From contig JAAAOG010000024.1 in the NCBI GenBank assembly GCA_009909005.1, forward strand, positions 1 through 45,799: 45,799 nt of DNA, in the 5' to 3' direction. Numbering within the stretch: the first letter of the stretch is position 1; every line of letters begins with the position of its first letter. Positions 17,670 through 26,066 of this stretch are shown one piece after another. This stretch comes from Alphaproteobacteria bacterium. Lineage in GTDB: Bacteria; Pseudomonadota; Alphaproteobacteria; DSM-16000; Inquilinaceae. Position numbers and translations under genes: made by a program. Under the pieces are notes generated by a model, which was not told the origin of the DNA, did not search any database, and saw only the letters and a program-made list of their open reading frames with translations.

Positions 17670-18728
17670 ATGATCGCACTGACCGCCCTGGCCGCGGCCT
17701 CGCCGGCCCATACCATTGGCCAGGACCGCGCCCGCGCGCTTGGCCGGGCGGTCTTTGCCGGTCGCCAGGACGCCTTCGCCCGCATGGGCGAGGTCTATGG
17801 CAATGCCGGCGTTCTGGAACGCCAGTCCTGCGTGCCAATCGACTGGTATGGTGTGGAGCACGGCTGGGGCGACCGCAACCGGCTCTATGTCGACCATGCC
17901 CTCGCGCTGCTCCGCGAATCGGCGAGCCGCTGCCTCGCCGAGGGCGGCCTGTCGCCCGGCGACGTCGACAGCCTCGTCGTCGTCTCCAGCACCGGGATTG
18001 CCACGCCCGGCCTGTGTGCCCGGCTGATGGACCACCTGCCCTTCCGACAGGATGTCGAGCGGCTGCCGGTCTTCGGCCTCGGTTGCGCCGGCGGCGTCCT
18101 GGGGCTGGCTCGGGCCGCCGCCCTCGCCCGCGCCCGGCCCGGGGCGACGGTGCTGTTGCTGGTTGTCGAGCTCTGCGGCCTAACCTTCCGCCGCGCCGAC
18201 ACCAGCAAGAGCAACATCATCGCCACGGCCCTCTTTGGCGATGGTGCCTGCGCGGCCCTGATTCGCAATGTCGACGAGGCCGAGGGCGAGAAGCTGCGTC
18301 CGCTGGCGTCAATCGGCCCGGCCGGCGAGCATCGCTGGCCCGACAGCCTCGATATCATGGGCTGGTCGATCGAGGAGGACGGGCTGGGCGTGATCTTCTC
18401 GCGCGACATCCCTGCCCTGGTTCGCCGCGACCTGCGAGCCGCGGCCGACCGCTTCCTCGGTCGGCACGGTCTCGATACCGCCGATCTTGCCGGTGTCGTG
18501 TGTCATCCCGGCGGCGCCAAGGTCCTCCAGGCGCTGGCGGAGGTCTTCGCCTTGAATGACGAGGCCCTGGAGGGCGAATGGGCCGTTCTGTCCCGCCATG
18601 GCAATATGTCGGCACCGACGGTGTTGTTCGTGCTGGCCGAGAAGATCGCCCGCGGCGCCCGGGGCCGCCATTTGATGACGGCGCTCGGGCCGGGCTTCAC
18701 CGCCGGCTTCTGTGTGCTCGACCTTTGA
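17670..18728 (+). CDS. Type III polyketide synthase (chalcone/alkylpyrone synthase-like)
   Basis: A 352-residue thiolase-fold enzyme from ATG 17670. The catalytic triad is complete: Cys139 in GLGCAGGVLGLARAAALA, His279 in VCHPGGAKV, and Asn312 in SRHGNMSAPTVLFVLA. The GFTAGFCVLDL C-terminus matches the typical 'GPG...' strand. Such enzymes extend a fatty-acyl or aromatic CoA starter with malonyl-CoA and cyclise the chain to resorcinols, pyrones or phloroglucinol. Pairing with a membrane isoprenylcysteine-type methyltransferase matches the BpsA-BpsB arrangement of Bacillus, which makes methylated alkylpyrones, so a lipid-like product is the best inference. The methyltransferase begins five bases after the stop, indicating an operon. 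Confidence 0.9.
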   Translation: MIALTALAAASPAHTIGQDRARALGRAVFAGRQDAFARMGEVYGNAGVLERQSCVPIDWYGVEHGWGDRNRLYVDHALALLRESASRCLAEGGLSPGDVDSLVVVSSTGIATPGLCARLMDHLPFRQDVERLPVFGLGCAGGVLGLARAAALARARPGATVLLLVVELCGLTFRRADTSKSNIIATALFGDGACAALIRNVDEAEGEKLRPLASIGPAGEHRWPDSLDIMGWSIEEDGLGVIFSRDIPALVRRDLRAAADRFLGRHGLDTADLAGVVCHPGGAKVLQALAEVFALNDEALEGEWAVLSRHGNMSAPTVLFVLAEKIARGARGRHLMTALGPGFTAGFCVLDL

Positions 18729-18733
18729 GGACC

Positions 18734-19258
18734 ATGCCTGTGGGCCTGCCGCAGTGGATCATTCTGGCCGTCGCCCTCCAGCGCCTCGCAGAACTCGTCT
18801 ATGCCCGGCGCAACACCAGGCACCTTCTCGCGGCCGGCGGCGTCGAGTCCGGCGCCGGCCACTATCCTCTGTTCATTCTCCTGCATGGCGGCTGGCTTCT
18901 GGCCCTGTTCTTGCTTATTCCCGCTGACGCGGCGATTTCCTGGTGGCTGCTCGGGCTCTTCATTGCCTTGCAGGCCGCCCGTCTCTGGGTCATCGCAAGC
19001 CTGGGCCGTTCGTGGACCACGCGAATCATCGTCCGTCCGAATGCGCCGCTGGTCCGGCATGGCCCTTATCGCTGGATGCGACATCCGAACTACGCCATCG
19101 TCGCCGTCGAGATCATCATTCTCCCCTTGGCCTTCGGTGAATGGGCGATTGCGCTGATCGCCGGCCTTGCCAATGCCGCACTGCTCCGGCATCGGATCGG
19201 TCGGGAGGAGGCCGCTCTGGCGGCAGCACGATCGGGCACGCGGAAAGGGGACCCATGA
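18734..19258 (+). CDS. Isoprenylcysteine carboxyl methyltransferase (ICMT) family membrane protein
   Basis: A 174-residue integral membrane protein with about four helices (PQWIILAVALQRLAELVYA, LFILLHGGWLLALFLLIPAD, WWLLGLFIALQAARLWVIAS and a C-terminal pair). The SAM-binding signature of ICMT/PEMT enzymes is clear: RPNAPLVRHGPYRWMRHPNY. The start is ATG 18734, five bases after the PKS stop, with TTTGAGGA upstream (the PKS stop itself supplies part of the site). By analogy with BpsB/YpbQ it probably O-methylates the hydroxyl of the type III PKS product at the membrane; this is inferred from context. Its TGA overlaps the ATG of the Crp-type regulator, so the three genes are coupled. Confidence 0.88.
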   Translation: MPVGLPQWIILAVALQRLAELVYARRNTRHLLAAGGVESGAGHYPLFILLHGGWLLALFLLIPADAAISWWLLGLFIALQAARLWVIASLGRSWTTRIIVRPNAPLVRHGPYRWMRHPNYAIVAVEIIILPLAFGEWAIALIAGLANAALLRHRIGREEAALAAARSGTRKGDP

Positions 19259-19974
19259 GGCCGGGCGAGAGGCCGGAGCGGCGGGAGAGCGGGCGGACGC
19301 TGGACGCCGTGCCACTGTTTGCGTCCCTGTCACCGGACAGTCGGGCCCGGCTTGCCGCCGCCTGTTCGTGGCACCGCTTCAACGCGCACGAGACCATCAT
19401 CGACCAGGCCGATGAGGGACGGGACGTCTACTTTGTCGTCAGCGGCAAGGTCCGCGTGGTGGTCTACTCTCTGTCCGGCCGGGAGCTGAGCTTCAGCGAT
19501 CTCGGCCCCGGCGGCTGTTTCGGGGAGCTGGCGGCGATCGACGGCCGCCCCCGCTCGGCCGCGGTCGTGGCCCTGGCCGATACCATGGTGGCCGGCTTGA
19601 GCGGCTCGCAGTTCCTTCAGGTTGTCAGCGAGACCCCGCCACTGGCCGTCGCCATGCTGACGCATCTGGCCGGCCTGGTGCGGCGATCGACCGAACGGAT
19701 CGTCGATCTCAGCACGCTCGCCGCCAACAACCGCGTCCATGCCGAGGTGCTGCGCCTCGCGGGGCTGGAGCGCCGCGGCAACGAGGCGGTCATCCGCCCG
19801 ATCCCGACCCATAGCGAGATCGCCGGCCGGGTCAGCACCACACGGGAGACGGTGGCCCGGGTGTTCGGGGATCTCGGCCGCATGGGCCTCGTCGAGCGCC
19901 GCAGCGACCGCCTGGTGATTCGCGATTTCGCGCGCTTGCAGGCGATGGTGACCGAAGTCCGCGGCGATGGGTGA
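19255..19974 (+). CDS. Crp/Fnr family transcriptional regulator
   Basis: A 239-residue protein whose ATG overlaps the preceding stop by four bases. The N-terminal cyclic-nucleotide-binding-like domain spans about 18-140 (PLFASLSPDSRARLAAACSW, VYFVVSGKVRVVVYSLSGRE, GGCFGELAAIDGRPRSA). The FGELAAIDG..RSA cassette is close to the cAMP-binding PBC motif (FGE(L/I)...RSA), so a nucleotide ligand is plausible. There is no FNR-type Cys cluster. A dimerisation helix follows, then a Crp-type winged helix (IPTHSEIAGRVSTTRETVAR). Probably controls the PKS operon or responds to the same cue; that is inferred from coupling. It ends seven bases before the convergent histidine kinase. Confidence 0.9.
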   Translation: MRPGERPERRESGRTLDAVPLFASLSPDSRARLAAACSWHRFNAHETIIDQADEGRDVYFVVSGKVRVVVYSLSGRELSFSDLGPGGCFGELAAIDGRPRSAAVVALADTMVAGLSGSQFLQVVSETPPLAVAMLTHLAGLVRRSTERIVDLSTLAANNRVHAEVLRLAGLERRGNEAVIRPIPTHSEIAGRVSTTRETVARVFGDLGRMGLVERRSDRLVIRDFARLQAMVTEVRGDG

Positions 19975-19981
19975 TGGCGGT

Positions 19982-22138
19982 TCAAGCCGCGTGACTGAGG
20001 GCAGTCTCGCGGTCGCGGCGGTTCTGAACGTGGGGGCCGGCCGGCAGGGTGACGCTGACCGTGGTCCCCTCGCCTTCCTCGCTGACGATGTCGACGCGTC
20101 CGGCGTGAAGCTCGATCAGCGACTTCACAAGGCTGAGGCCCAGCCCGGTGCCGCTCTCGCTGCGGGTATACTCATTGTCCACCTGTTCGAACGGCTCAAG
20201 GACCTTCTGCAGCTTGTCGGCGGGGATCCCGATCCCGCTGTCGGCGACCGAAAGGCGAACGGTCCGGTCCCCCAGCCGGACGATTCGGATGACGATTCCG
20301 CCGCCCCGCGGGGTGAACTTGATGGCGTTTGACAGGAGGTTGAGCAGCACCCGTTTCATGCCCTTCCGGTCCACCACGAGATCGATCTCCTCACCTGCCG
20401 CGTCGAATCGCAGGTCGATGGCTTTTTCCTCGGCCCGGACCGCGACCAGCCGCATGGCATCGCGAACCAGCCTGGAAAGGCTGATCAGTTCGAGGTTCAT
20501 TTTGAACTGGCCGGCCTCGATCTTGGCAATGTCAAGGATATCATCGATGATTTCAAGAAGATGCTGTCCGCTGCGATTGATGTCGCCGGCATATTCCGCG
20601 TATTTGTCGGCGCCATCATTGCCAAACATCTTGTCCCGAATGATCGATGAAAAGCCGAGAATGGCATTGAGCGGCGTCCGCAACTCATGGCTCATGCTGG
20701 CCAGGAAACGGGACTTCGCCCAGTTCGCGGCTTCCGCGGCCCGGCGCGCCGTCACCGCTTCCTGACGGGACTTGTCGAGTTCTCGCGCGACCCGGCTTAC
20801 CGATTCGGACTTCTCCTCAAGCCGCGCATTGGCCTCGACGAGGTCGGCGGTCTGCCTGTCGACCAATTGCCGGAGTTGTCGGGTCGCGACCCGCAGCCCC
20901 GTCAGAAAGAGCAGTTCGATCAGGATAAAGGCGCCAATGGCAAAGGCGACGTTCGTTGCCTGCGTCGCATGAAAGGCTTCGAAAGCCCCGTCGGCGCTTC
21001 GCCAGAGGATGATCCTGCCGATTTCCGGCGGCTCCTCCCCGGCCGGAGCGAAACCATAGAGCGGCAAAGGCGTAACGGAGAGGACCGATCCGCCGTGATC
21101 GACCAGATGGGTGCCATCCTTCAATAATTCTTCGATCAGCTCCGGGTCGCTCAACTCGGCTTGAAGATTGAAGTCAGATGCTGCTTCAAAGACAAAGCCA
21201 TTGATGAATTCACCGTCCAGATACGTCATATTGATGGCGCGGTCGCTGAGAGTATGTCGGAGGTGCTGCTCTTCCAGGAGCACCACGGCCGTGGCGTTGA
21301 TATCTTCGGCGAAACGCGACACGACATCATAGATTGGAGAAACCGTCTCGACGGAGCCGGCCCGGACAAAGGTTCCTTTTTCCGAATCGAAGGCACGAAT
21401 CGGGACGACCGCCCGCATCCCGGAGCGAGTCGCGCCCACCTCGAACCCGGCATTCGACAGATTGCTGCCGGCCGTCGAGGAGATCATCGGCCTGCTCCCG
21501 CAGAGAGACGCTCCGAACTGTGCCGGCTCATGGAAGCGCAGAACGGACAGGCAGTCGGTGAAAAGGTGGAAATGAATCTGCGGGTGCGAAAACCGAGCGG
21601 CGATCACAAAAAGCCGGTCACGAATTTCTTCGAGCCCGGCGGGATCGCCACCCGCCCTGACATGGGTTTCGGCACTCAGGATCAGTTCCTGGATTTCGTC
21701 ATGATCGGCAATCTCTGAGGCAATATCTAACAGCCGTTCCTCTTCATTGTTCTGAAGGACGCGGAAGCCGTTTGCCAGGTCCCGACCCTCATGCTGGATA
21801 TTCTCTAGAAGCGCGTCATACCCCGTCTGGTAATTGATATAAACAAAGGTTATATCTATAAATAAAATTGTACCGGTAATAATCAGGAAAAGCTGTGATT
21901 TTTGACCTTTATTTCTATTCCTCTTTTCTTCATTTGCTAAAGATTTTGTCTTGCTGAAGTTTCTCTTAAAAAATCCGGAAAAATATTGGCGTACCGTCAG
22001 CCAGAACAAGATGTCCGTGCCGGCCCACCTAATTGTTGCCTGTAAACGGCTTTCTTCCGCAGACGTTGACTGGGTCATGCCCAGGAGTCCTTGTTCAATT
22101 TGCTTGGTGACCGTGCGCCTGAGTGAATGCTTCTGCAT
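19982..22138 (-). CDS. Membrane sensor histidine kinase with extracytoplasmic domain
   Basis: Up to 718 residues; Met21 (MTQSTSAEESRLQ) or later starts are possible. A first membrane helix lies near 82-102 (SQLFLIITGTILFIDITFVY), then a periplasmic sensor region of about 290 residues (dCache-like, ending LPLYGFAPAGEEPPEI), a second helix (about 395-417, NVAFAIGAFILIELLFLTGL), and a coiled-coil linker. The HisKA domain has phospho-acceptor His484 in SMSHELRTPLNAILGFSS. The HATPase domain has NLLSNAIKFTP, SVADSGIGIP and GTGLGLSLVKSLIELHAG. No HAMP or receiver domain is obvious and no response regulator is adjacent, so it is an orphan kinase in this window. The first 120 codons (about 21780-22138) are strikingly AT-rich compared with the rest. 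Confidence 0.9.
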   Translation of the reverse strand: MQKHSLRRTVTKQIEQGLLGMTQSTSAEESRLQATIRWAGTDILFWLTVRQYFSGFFKRNFSKTKSLANEEKRNRNKGQKSQLFLIITGTILFIDITFVYINYQTGYDALLENIQHEGRDLANGFRVLQNNEEERLLDIASEIADHDEIQELILSAETHVRAGGDPAGLEEIRDRLFVIAARFSHPQIHFHLFTDCLSVLRFHEPAQFGASLCGSRPMISSTAGSNLSNAGFEVGATRSGMRAVVPIRAFDSEKGTFVRAGSVETVSPIYDVVSRFAEDINATAVVLLEEQHLRHTLSDRAINMTYLDGEFINGFVFEAASDFNLQAELSDPELIEELLKDGTHLVDHGGSVLSVTPLPLYGFAPAGEEPPEIGRIILWRSADGAFEAFHATQATNVAFAIGAFILIELLFLTGLRVATRQLRQLVDRQTADLVEANARLEEKSESVSRVARELDKSRQEAVTARRAAEAANWAKSRFLASMSHELRTPLNAILGFSSIIRDKMFGNDGADKYAEYAGDINRSGQHLLEIIDDILDIAKIEAGQFKMNLELISLSRLVRDAMRLVAVRAEEKAIDLRFDAAGEEIDLVVDRKGMKRVLLNLLSNAIKFTPRGGGIVIRIVRLGDRTVRLSVADSGIGIPADKLQKVLEPFEQVDNEYTRSESGTGLGLSLVKSLIELHAGRVDIVSEEGEGTTVSVTLPAGPHVQNRRDRETALSHAA

Positions 22139-22374
22139 CCTTTTGTGTGGCGGAAATTAAATAGACTCCACTAACAAAAGGCTAATTCTTGAGATTACAC
22201 TTCTATTGCACTTTTTTTCACACGAAATCGGGTAACCGATACTTGGGCCGTGGGTATGGTTTATGGTGCGACTCTCGCGCCGAGATGATTCGGAACCAAT
22301 TCGCCCCGGTCTTGTTTCAGGCTCGGTATGCGATCTGTTTGGATCCCATGTTTTGACGGAAGAAGGGCTCTGTC

Positions 22375-22851
22375 ATGAGCTTTAGCCTGGCATCGGCAGC
22401 ATTCGAGGATGGGTCCACGATCCCTGCGACTTATACCTGTGACGGCACGGATATGTCGCCCCCGCTTTACTGGGCGAACGTGCCGGCGGAGGCCCGCAGC
22501 TTCGTGCTGGTGGTCGACGACCCCGATGCCCCCGACCCGGCAGCCCCGCGCATGCGCTTCGTCCACTGGGTGGTGTACGACATTCCGGCCGACTGCGTCG
22601 GCCTGCCGGAAGGAGTAACGGCGGACTCTCTGCCGCCTGGCGCCCGTGAAGGCGTCAACGACTTCAAGCAGACCGGCTATCGCGGGCCCTGCCCGCCGCA
22701 CGGTCGGCACCGTTATGTGCATACGCTGTACGCGCTGGACACCGCACTCGGCGATATCGGCGCTCCGCCACGGGACGTTCTACTCGAGACGATCCGCGAT
22801 CATGTCCTGTCCAGTGCGACCTTGACCGGTCTCTATGAACGTCGGCCGTGA
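22375..22851 (+). CDS. YbhB/PEBP (Raf kinase inhibitor-like) family protein
   Basis: A 158-residue protein, MSFSLASAAFEDGSTIPATY onward, with all PEBP hallmarks: CDGTDMSPPLYW, VLVVDDPDAPDP, FVHWVVYDIPAD, DFKQTGYRGPCPPHGRHRYV and the C-terminal LLETIRDHVL. It is cytoplasmic (no signal peptide) and of typical length. Bacterial members have an anion-binding pocket but no agreed function. A 236-bp AT-rich gap separates it from the divergent histidine kinase, which probably holds both promoters. A cluster of palindromes follows the stop codon. Confidence 0.93.
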   Translation: MSFSLASAAFEDGSTIPATYTCDGTDMSPPLYWANVPAEARSFVLVVDDPDAPDPAAPRMRFVHWVVYDIPADCVGLPEGVTADSLPPGAREGVNDFKQTGYRGPCPPHGRHRYVHTLYALDTALGDIGAPPRDVLLETIRDHVLSSATLTGLYERRP

Positions 22852-22862
22852 GCCATAAAGAC

Positions 22863-22944
22863 GTACGCGTACACCCCGGTGCTTAATCCCGGCCGGCGAG
22901 AGGTATGGCCGGATGGGGCGCGCCCCGAAGGTCGTACGCGTACG
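22863..22944. repeat. Palindrome cluster: two GTACGCGTAC copies around GGGGCGCGCCCC
   Basis: GTACGCGTAC occurs at 22863-22872 and again at 22934-22943; the second copy is a 12-base palindrome, CGTACGCGTACG, at 22933-22944. Between them lies the perfect 12-base palindrome GGGGCGCGCCCC at 22915-22926. All three sit in the 105-bp gap between two convergent genes. There is no T run, so they are not standard terminators. Operator sites or methylation/protein-binding sites are possible. Confidence 0.65.
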
Positions 22945-22956
22945 GCTTGTGGGCAA

Positions 22957-23400
22957 TCAGAACTGATAGCGGCGCAGCACGGTCAGAGAGGAGATGGCGC
23001 CGAGGAGCTTGTTCGTCGTCGGGTCGACGACGGGTAGGCGAAGGGCACCGCTGGCCAAAAGCTTCAACGCTTCCGCCAAGGGCGTATCCGGGTGCATCAC
23101 CCTGACATTGCGTTCGGCGAAATCCGCCACCCGGCGCATGAGATGCGGCGCGATCCGGTTATCGACATCCTGAACGGTCTCGTCCTGGGCCTCCTCGCGC
23201 GTCTGTTCGCCTTCGGCCTCCGTCGGGAGGAGGAGACGTGCCAGCGTGAACGAGGAAATCTCGCCCGTGAACTCGCCATTCGCATTTACGACCAGCAGGT
23301 CCTGCATGTGGTGCTTGACCATGGTCGCCAGAGCCTGCGCCAAAGTGGCCGTATCGGCCACGGTGGGCACCGACCTCACCATATAGTGGCGGCATTGCAT
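22957..23400 (-). CDS. CBS domain pair protein
   Basis: A 147-residue protein consisting almost wholly of a Bateman module. The first CBS motif runs from about 5 to 60 (MVRSVPTVADTATLAQALAT, HHMQDLLVVNANGEFTGEIS). The second runs from about 90 to 145 (VRVMHPDTPLAEALKLLASG, LRLPVVDPTTNKLLGAISS). An acidic linker with many Glu and Gln joins them. Such stand-alone modules bind adenine nucleotides and regulate partners. No partner domain is fused, and hppA on the other strand is the nearest possible context. The start is MQCRHYMV, with AGGAGATAAAGGC upstream on the minus strand. Confidence 0.9.
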   Translation of the reverse strand: MQCRHYMVRSVPTVADTATLAQALATMVKHHMQDLLVVNANGEFTGEISSFTLARLLLPTEAEGEQTREEAQDETVQDVDNRIAPHLMRRVADFAERNVRVMHPDTPLAEALKLLASGALRLPVVDPTTNKLLGAISSLTVLRRYQF

Positions 23401-23765
23401 GCCTTTATCTCCTCGTCAGCCTATGCCCGAGGCCGACCCGGCTTCCGGGGCCGGCCGGGCCTCGCGGGGGATGGTGCGAGCGGATAGGACGACACCCGCC
23501 GTTGACGGCAACAGTTTCTCTCGCCAACACCGCCGATGCAACACCCGGTGAGAGATGCGGTGCAGCTATGCGCCCGGCTGGACGCGCGGGGCGATTGTCT
23601 GTACAAGGCACTCCGAGGCGTCACCCAGGCCGCAAGGCTTTCAAGAGGCGTCAACTGAAAGTCGCCCGCACCCCCGTCCTGTGAACACACCTCTGGGAGT
23701 CCAACGCGCGTGGGGCCCCGGCAGCGGAGCTGACCGGCGGCCTGCCCCGGCTGGAGGAGAACGGC
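23401..23765. other. Intergenic region between divergent CBS gene and hppA
   Basis: A 365-base gap that should carry both promoters. I see the hppA ribosome site GGAGGAG at 23754-23760 and a weak GC-rich inverted repeat around 23425-23462 (GAGGCC...GGCCTC type), but no convincing -35/-10 pair, tRNA or conserved ORF. Confidence 0.5.
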
Positions 23766-25874
23766 ATGGAATCCGGCGTCAATACCGGGCTCGTGGCGCT
23801 GATCGCGGCAGCGATCGGTCTAATCGTCGCCACCAGCCTCTACTTCATCTCGACCCGTCAATCGACGGGCAATGACCGAATCCGGGAGATCGGCGAACAG
23901 ATCCATCTCGGCGCAATGACCTATCTGCGCTGGCAATATCTGCGGATCGGGGTCTTCGTGGCCGTCGTCGCTCTCCTGCTAACCTTCCAATATGGCCTGC
24001 CTATGACCGGCGCCTTCATCTTCGGCGCCGTCGCATCGGGTCTGGCAGGATTGGTCGGCATGCAGGCCGCGACGAAGGCCAATGTGCGGACCACTGCCGC
24101 AGCGATGGAAAAAGGCGCGCAGGCTGCGCTGCTGACCGCCTTCAACGGCGGTGCGATCATGGGGATCGCCGTATCGGGCTTCGGCCTCATCGGTATCGGC
24201 GTCCTGTTCTATTTCGTCGGCGGTGCCTTCGACAGCGTCACGATCCTGTGGGGCTTTTCGATGGGCGCTTCGTCGATCGCCCTCTTCGCCCGCGTCGGTG
24301 GCGGCATCTTCACCAAGGCTGCGGACGTTGGTGCCGACCTCGTCGGTAAGGTCGAAGCCGGTATCCCGGAAGACGATCCGCGCAATCCGGGCGTCATCGC
24401 CGACAATGTCGGCGACAATGTCGGCGATGTTGCGGGCATGGGCGCCGACATCTTCGAATCCTATGTCGGCTCCATGGTCGCGACGATCACCATCGCGGCG
24501 ACCATGTCGATCGACAACATCATGCGGACCTTCGGGGAATCCGGGATCCCCGATCGCCTGCTTGAAATGGCGGGAGTCCTCAACATTCCGGCGCTGACCG
24601 GCAGCGAGGTCGACACCGCCAAGCTGATGCTCATGGCCTTGCCGGTGGGCATGGCGATCGTCGGTTTCATTGCCTCGCTGATCGGCATTCTCGGCATGCC
24701 GCTGTTCCGGCAGCTGGGGGCGGAGAAGGCGATCGCCATCGCCGAAATGTCCGCCGCCGTGCTGTTCCTGGCCTTCGCCCTGGCGGCCTTCCTGGTGTTC
24801 GGCTTTGGTCTCGGGATCTTTGCGGCGATCCTGGCCGGCAATCTCGCCGGTATCCTGATCGGGCGGGCCACCTGGTATTACACCTCCTCGCGGCCGGTCT
24901 TCAAAATCGCCAACGCCTCGAAGACCGGGCCGGCGACCAACATCATCACCGGCATGGCCGTGGGCATGGAATCCTGCGCCGCGCCGCTGCTGGTCATCGC
25001 CATCACCATCCTGATTTCCTTTGAGGTTGCGGGGCTCTACGGCATCGCGATCGCCGCCGTCGGCATGCTGGCGACTGCCGGCGTGACCATGACCATCGAT
25101 GCCAGCGGCCCGGTCTCGGACAATGCCGGCGGCATTGCCGAGATGGCGGAACTGCCGGACGATGTCCGCGACATCACCGACCATCTCGATGCCATCGGCA
25201 ACACCACGGCAGCGACCGGCAAGGGCTTCGCCATCGGCTCGGCGGCGCTGACCGCTCTTGCACTGTTTGTTGCCTTCAAACAGTCGGTGGAATTGCTGTC
25301 CGACGAGCCGATTACCATGGACCTGACAGACCCGCCCGTGGTTATCGGCGCTCTGATCGGAGCCATGGTCGTCATGCTGGCCGCGTCGATGACCATGACC
25401 TCGGTCGGCCGGGCCGCCGCTGAAATGGTGGCGGAGATTCGCCGCCAGTTCCGCGAAATCCCCGGTCTGCTGCAGGGCGTGGCCAAGCCCGACACGGCCC
25501 GATGCGTCGCGATCTCCACAAGTGCCGCGTTGAAAGAGATGGTGGCGCCGGGCGTCCTGGCCGTCGTTTCTCCGGTCGTCGTCGGCTTCTTCATCGGCCC
25601 GGCGGCGCTTGGCGGCATGCTGCTGGGCGCACTTCTGGTCGGCGTCGTGTTGGCCCTGCTCATGGCCAATACCGGCGGCGCCTGGGACAATGCCAAGAAG
25701 TTCATCGAACGCGGCGAGCTGCAGGATGAGCGGAAGGGCGGCGACGCCCACGCGGCGGCGGTTATCGGCGATACCGTGGGTGACCCCTTCAAGGACACCA
25801 CAGGCCCGTCGATGAACATTCTGGTGAAGCTGCTCTCGATCGTCTCGCTGGTGATCATCCCCTTCATTATCTAG
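23766..25874 (+). CDS. hppA: Membrane-bound pyrophosphatase, K+-dependent type
   Basis: A 702-residue polytopic protein with about 16 membrane helices, starting at ATG 23766 six bases after GGAGGAG. It couples pyrophosphate hydrolysis to ion export across the inner membrane. Active-site motifs are complete: [58 protein letters not shown] and [12 protein letters not shown]. The cation-selectivity segment at about 478-486 reads GNTTAATGK; Ala482 and Gly485 occupy the positions that are Lys and Thr in K+-independent enzymes such as that of Rhodospirillum rubrum. This points to the K+-dependent subfamily. H+ versus Na+ transport cannot be decided here. A strong terminator follows. Confidence 0.97.
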   Translation: MESGVNTGLVALIAAAIGLIVATSLYFISTRQSTGNDRIREIGEQIHLGAMTYLRWQYLRIGVFVAVVALLLTFQYGLPMTGAFIFGAVASGLAGLVGMQAATKANVRTTAAAMEKGAQAALLTAFNGGAIMGIAVSGFGLIGIGVLFYFVGGAFDSVTILWGFSMGASSIALFARVGGGIFTKAADVGADLVGKVEAGIPEDDPRNPGVIADNVGDNVGDVAGMGADIFESYVGSMVATITIAATMSIDNIMRTFGESGIPDRLLEMAGVLNIPALTGSEVDTAKLMLMALPVGMAIVGFIASLIGILGMPLFRQLGAEKAIAIAEMSAAVLFLAFALAAFLVFGFGLGIFAAILAGNLAGILIGRATWYYTSSRPVFKIANASKTGPATNIITGMAVGMESCAAPLLVIAITILISFEVAGLYGIAIAAVGMLATAGVTMTIDASGPVSDNAGGIAEMAELPDDVRDITDHLDAIGNTTAATGKGFAIGSAALTALALFVAFKQSVELLSDEPITMDLTDPPVVIGALIGAMVVMLAASMTMTSVGRAAAEMVAEIRRQFREIPGLLQGVAKPDTARCVAISTSAALKEMVAPGVLAVVSPVVVGFFIGPAALGGMLLGALLVGVVLALLMANTGGAWDNAKKFIERGELQDERKGGDAHAAAVIGDTVGDPFKDTTGPSMNILVKLLSIVSLVIIPFII

Positions 25875-25907
25875 ACGGCATCAAGCGAGCGCGGCTGACG
25901 CGATTCG

Positions 25908-25946
25908 GGGCACGGGCGGTCCGCCGTCCGTGCCCTTTCTTTCTTT
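25908..25946 (+). terminator. Rho-independent terminator after hppA
   Basis: GGGCACGG (25908-25915) pairs with CCGTGCCC (25928-25935), followed by TTTCTTTCTTT. It lies 33 bases past the hppA stop and isolates the gene from the trp operon. Confidence 0.9.
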
Positions 25947-26066
25947 GCAGGACCGCGCGGATTGCCTGACCGCTTCCCTTGCATGTCCGCCCTTTGCTAT
26001 GAGCAGAGATCGGCGGCGGGAGAGAACTCCGCCGTCCGGCATCGCTGAGGGAGATTGCACGCGGCC

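Noticed and set aside
23979-25751. Minus-strand open frame of 590 codons over hppA
   Set aside because: Antisense shadow of hppA; extremely rich in Gly, Arg, His and Asp, with no family signature.
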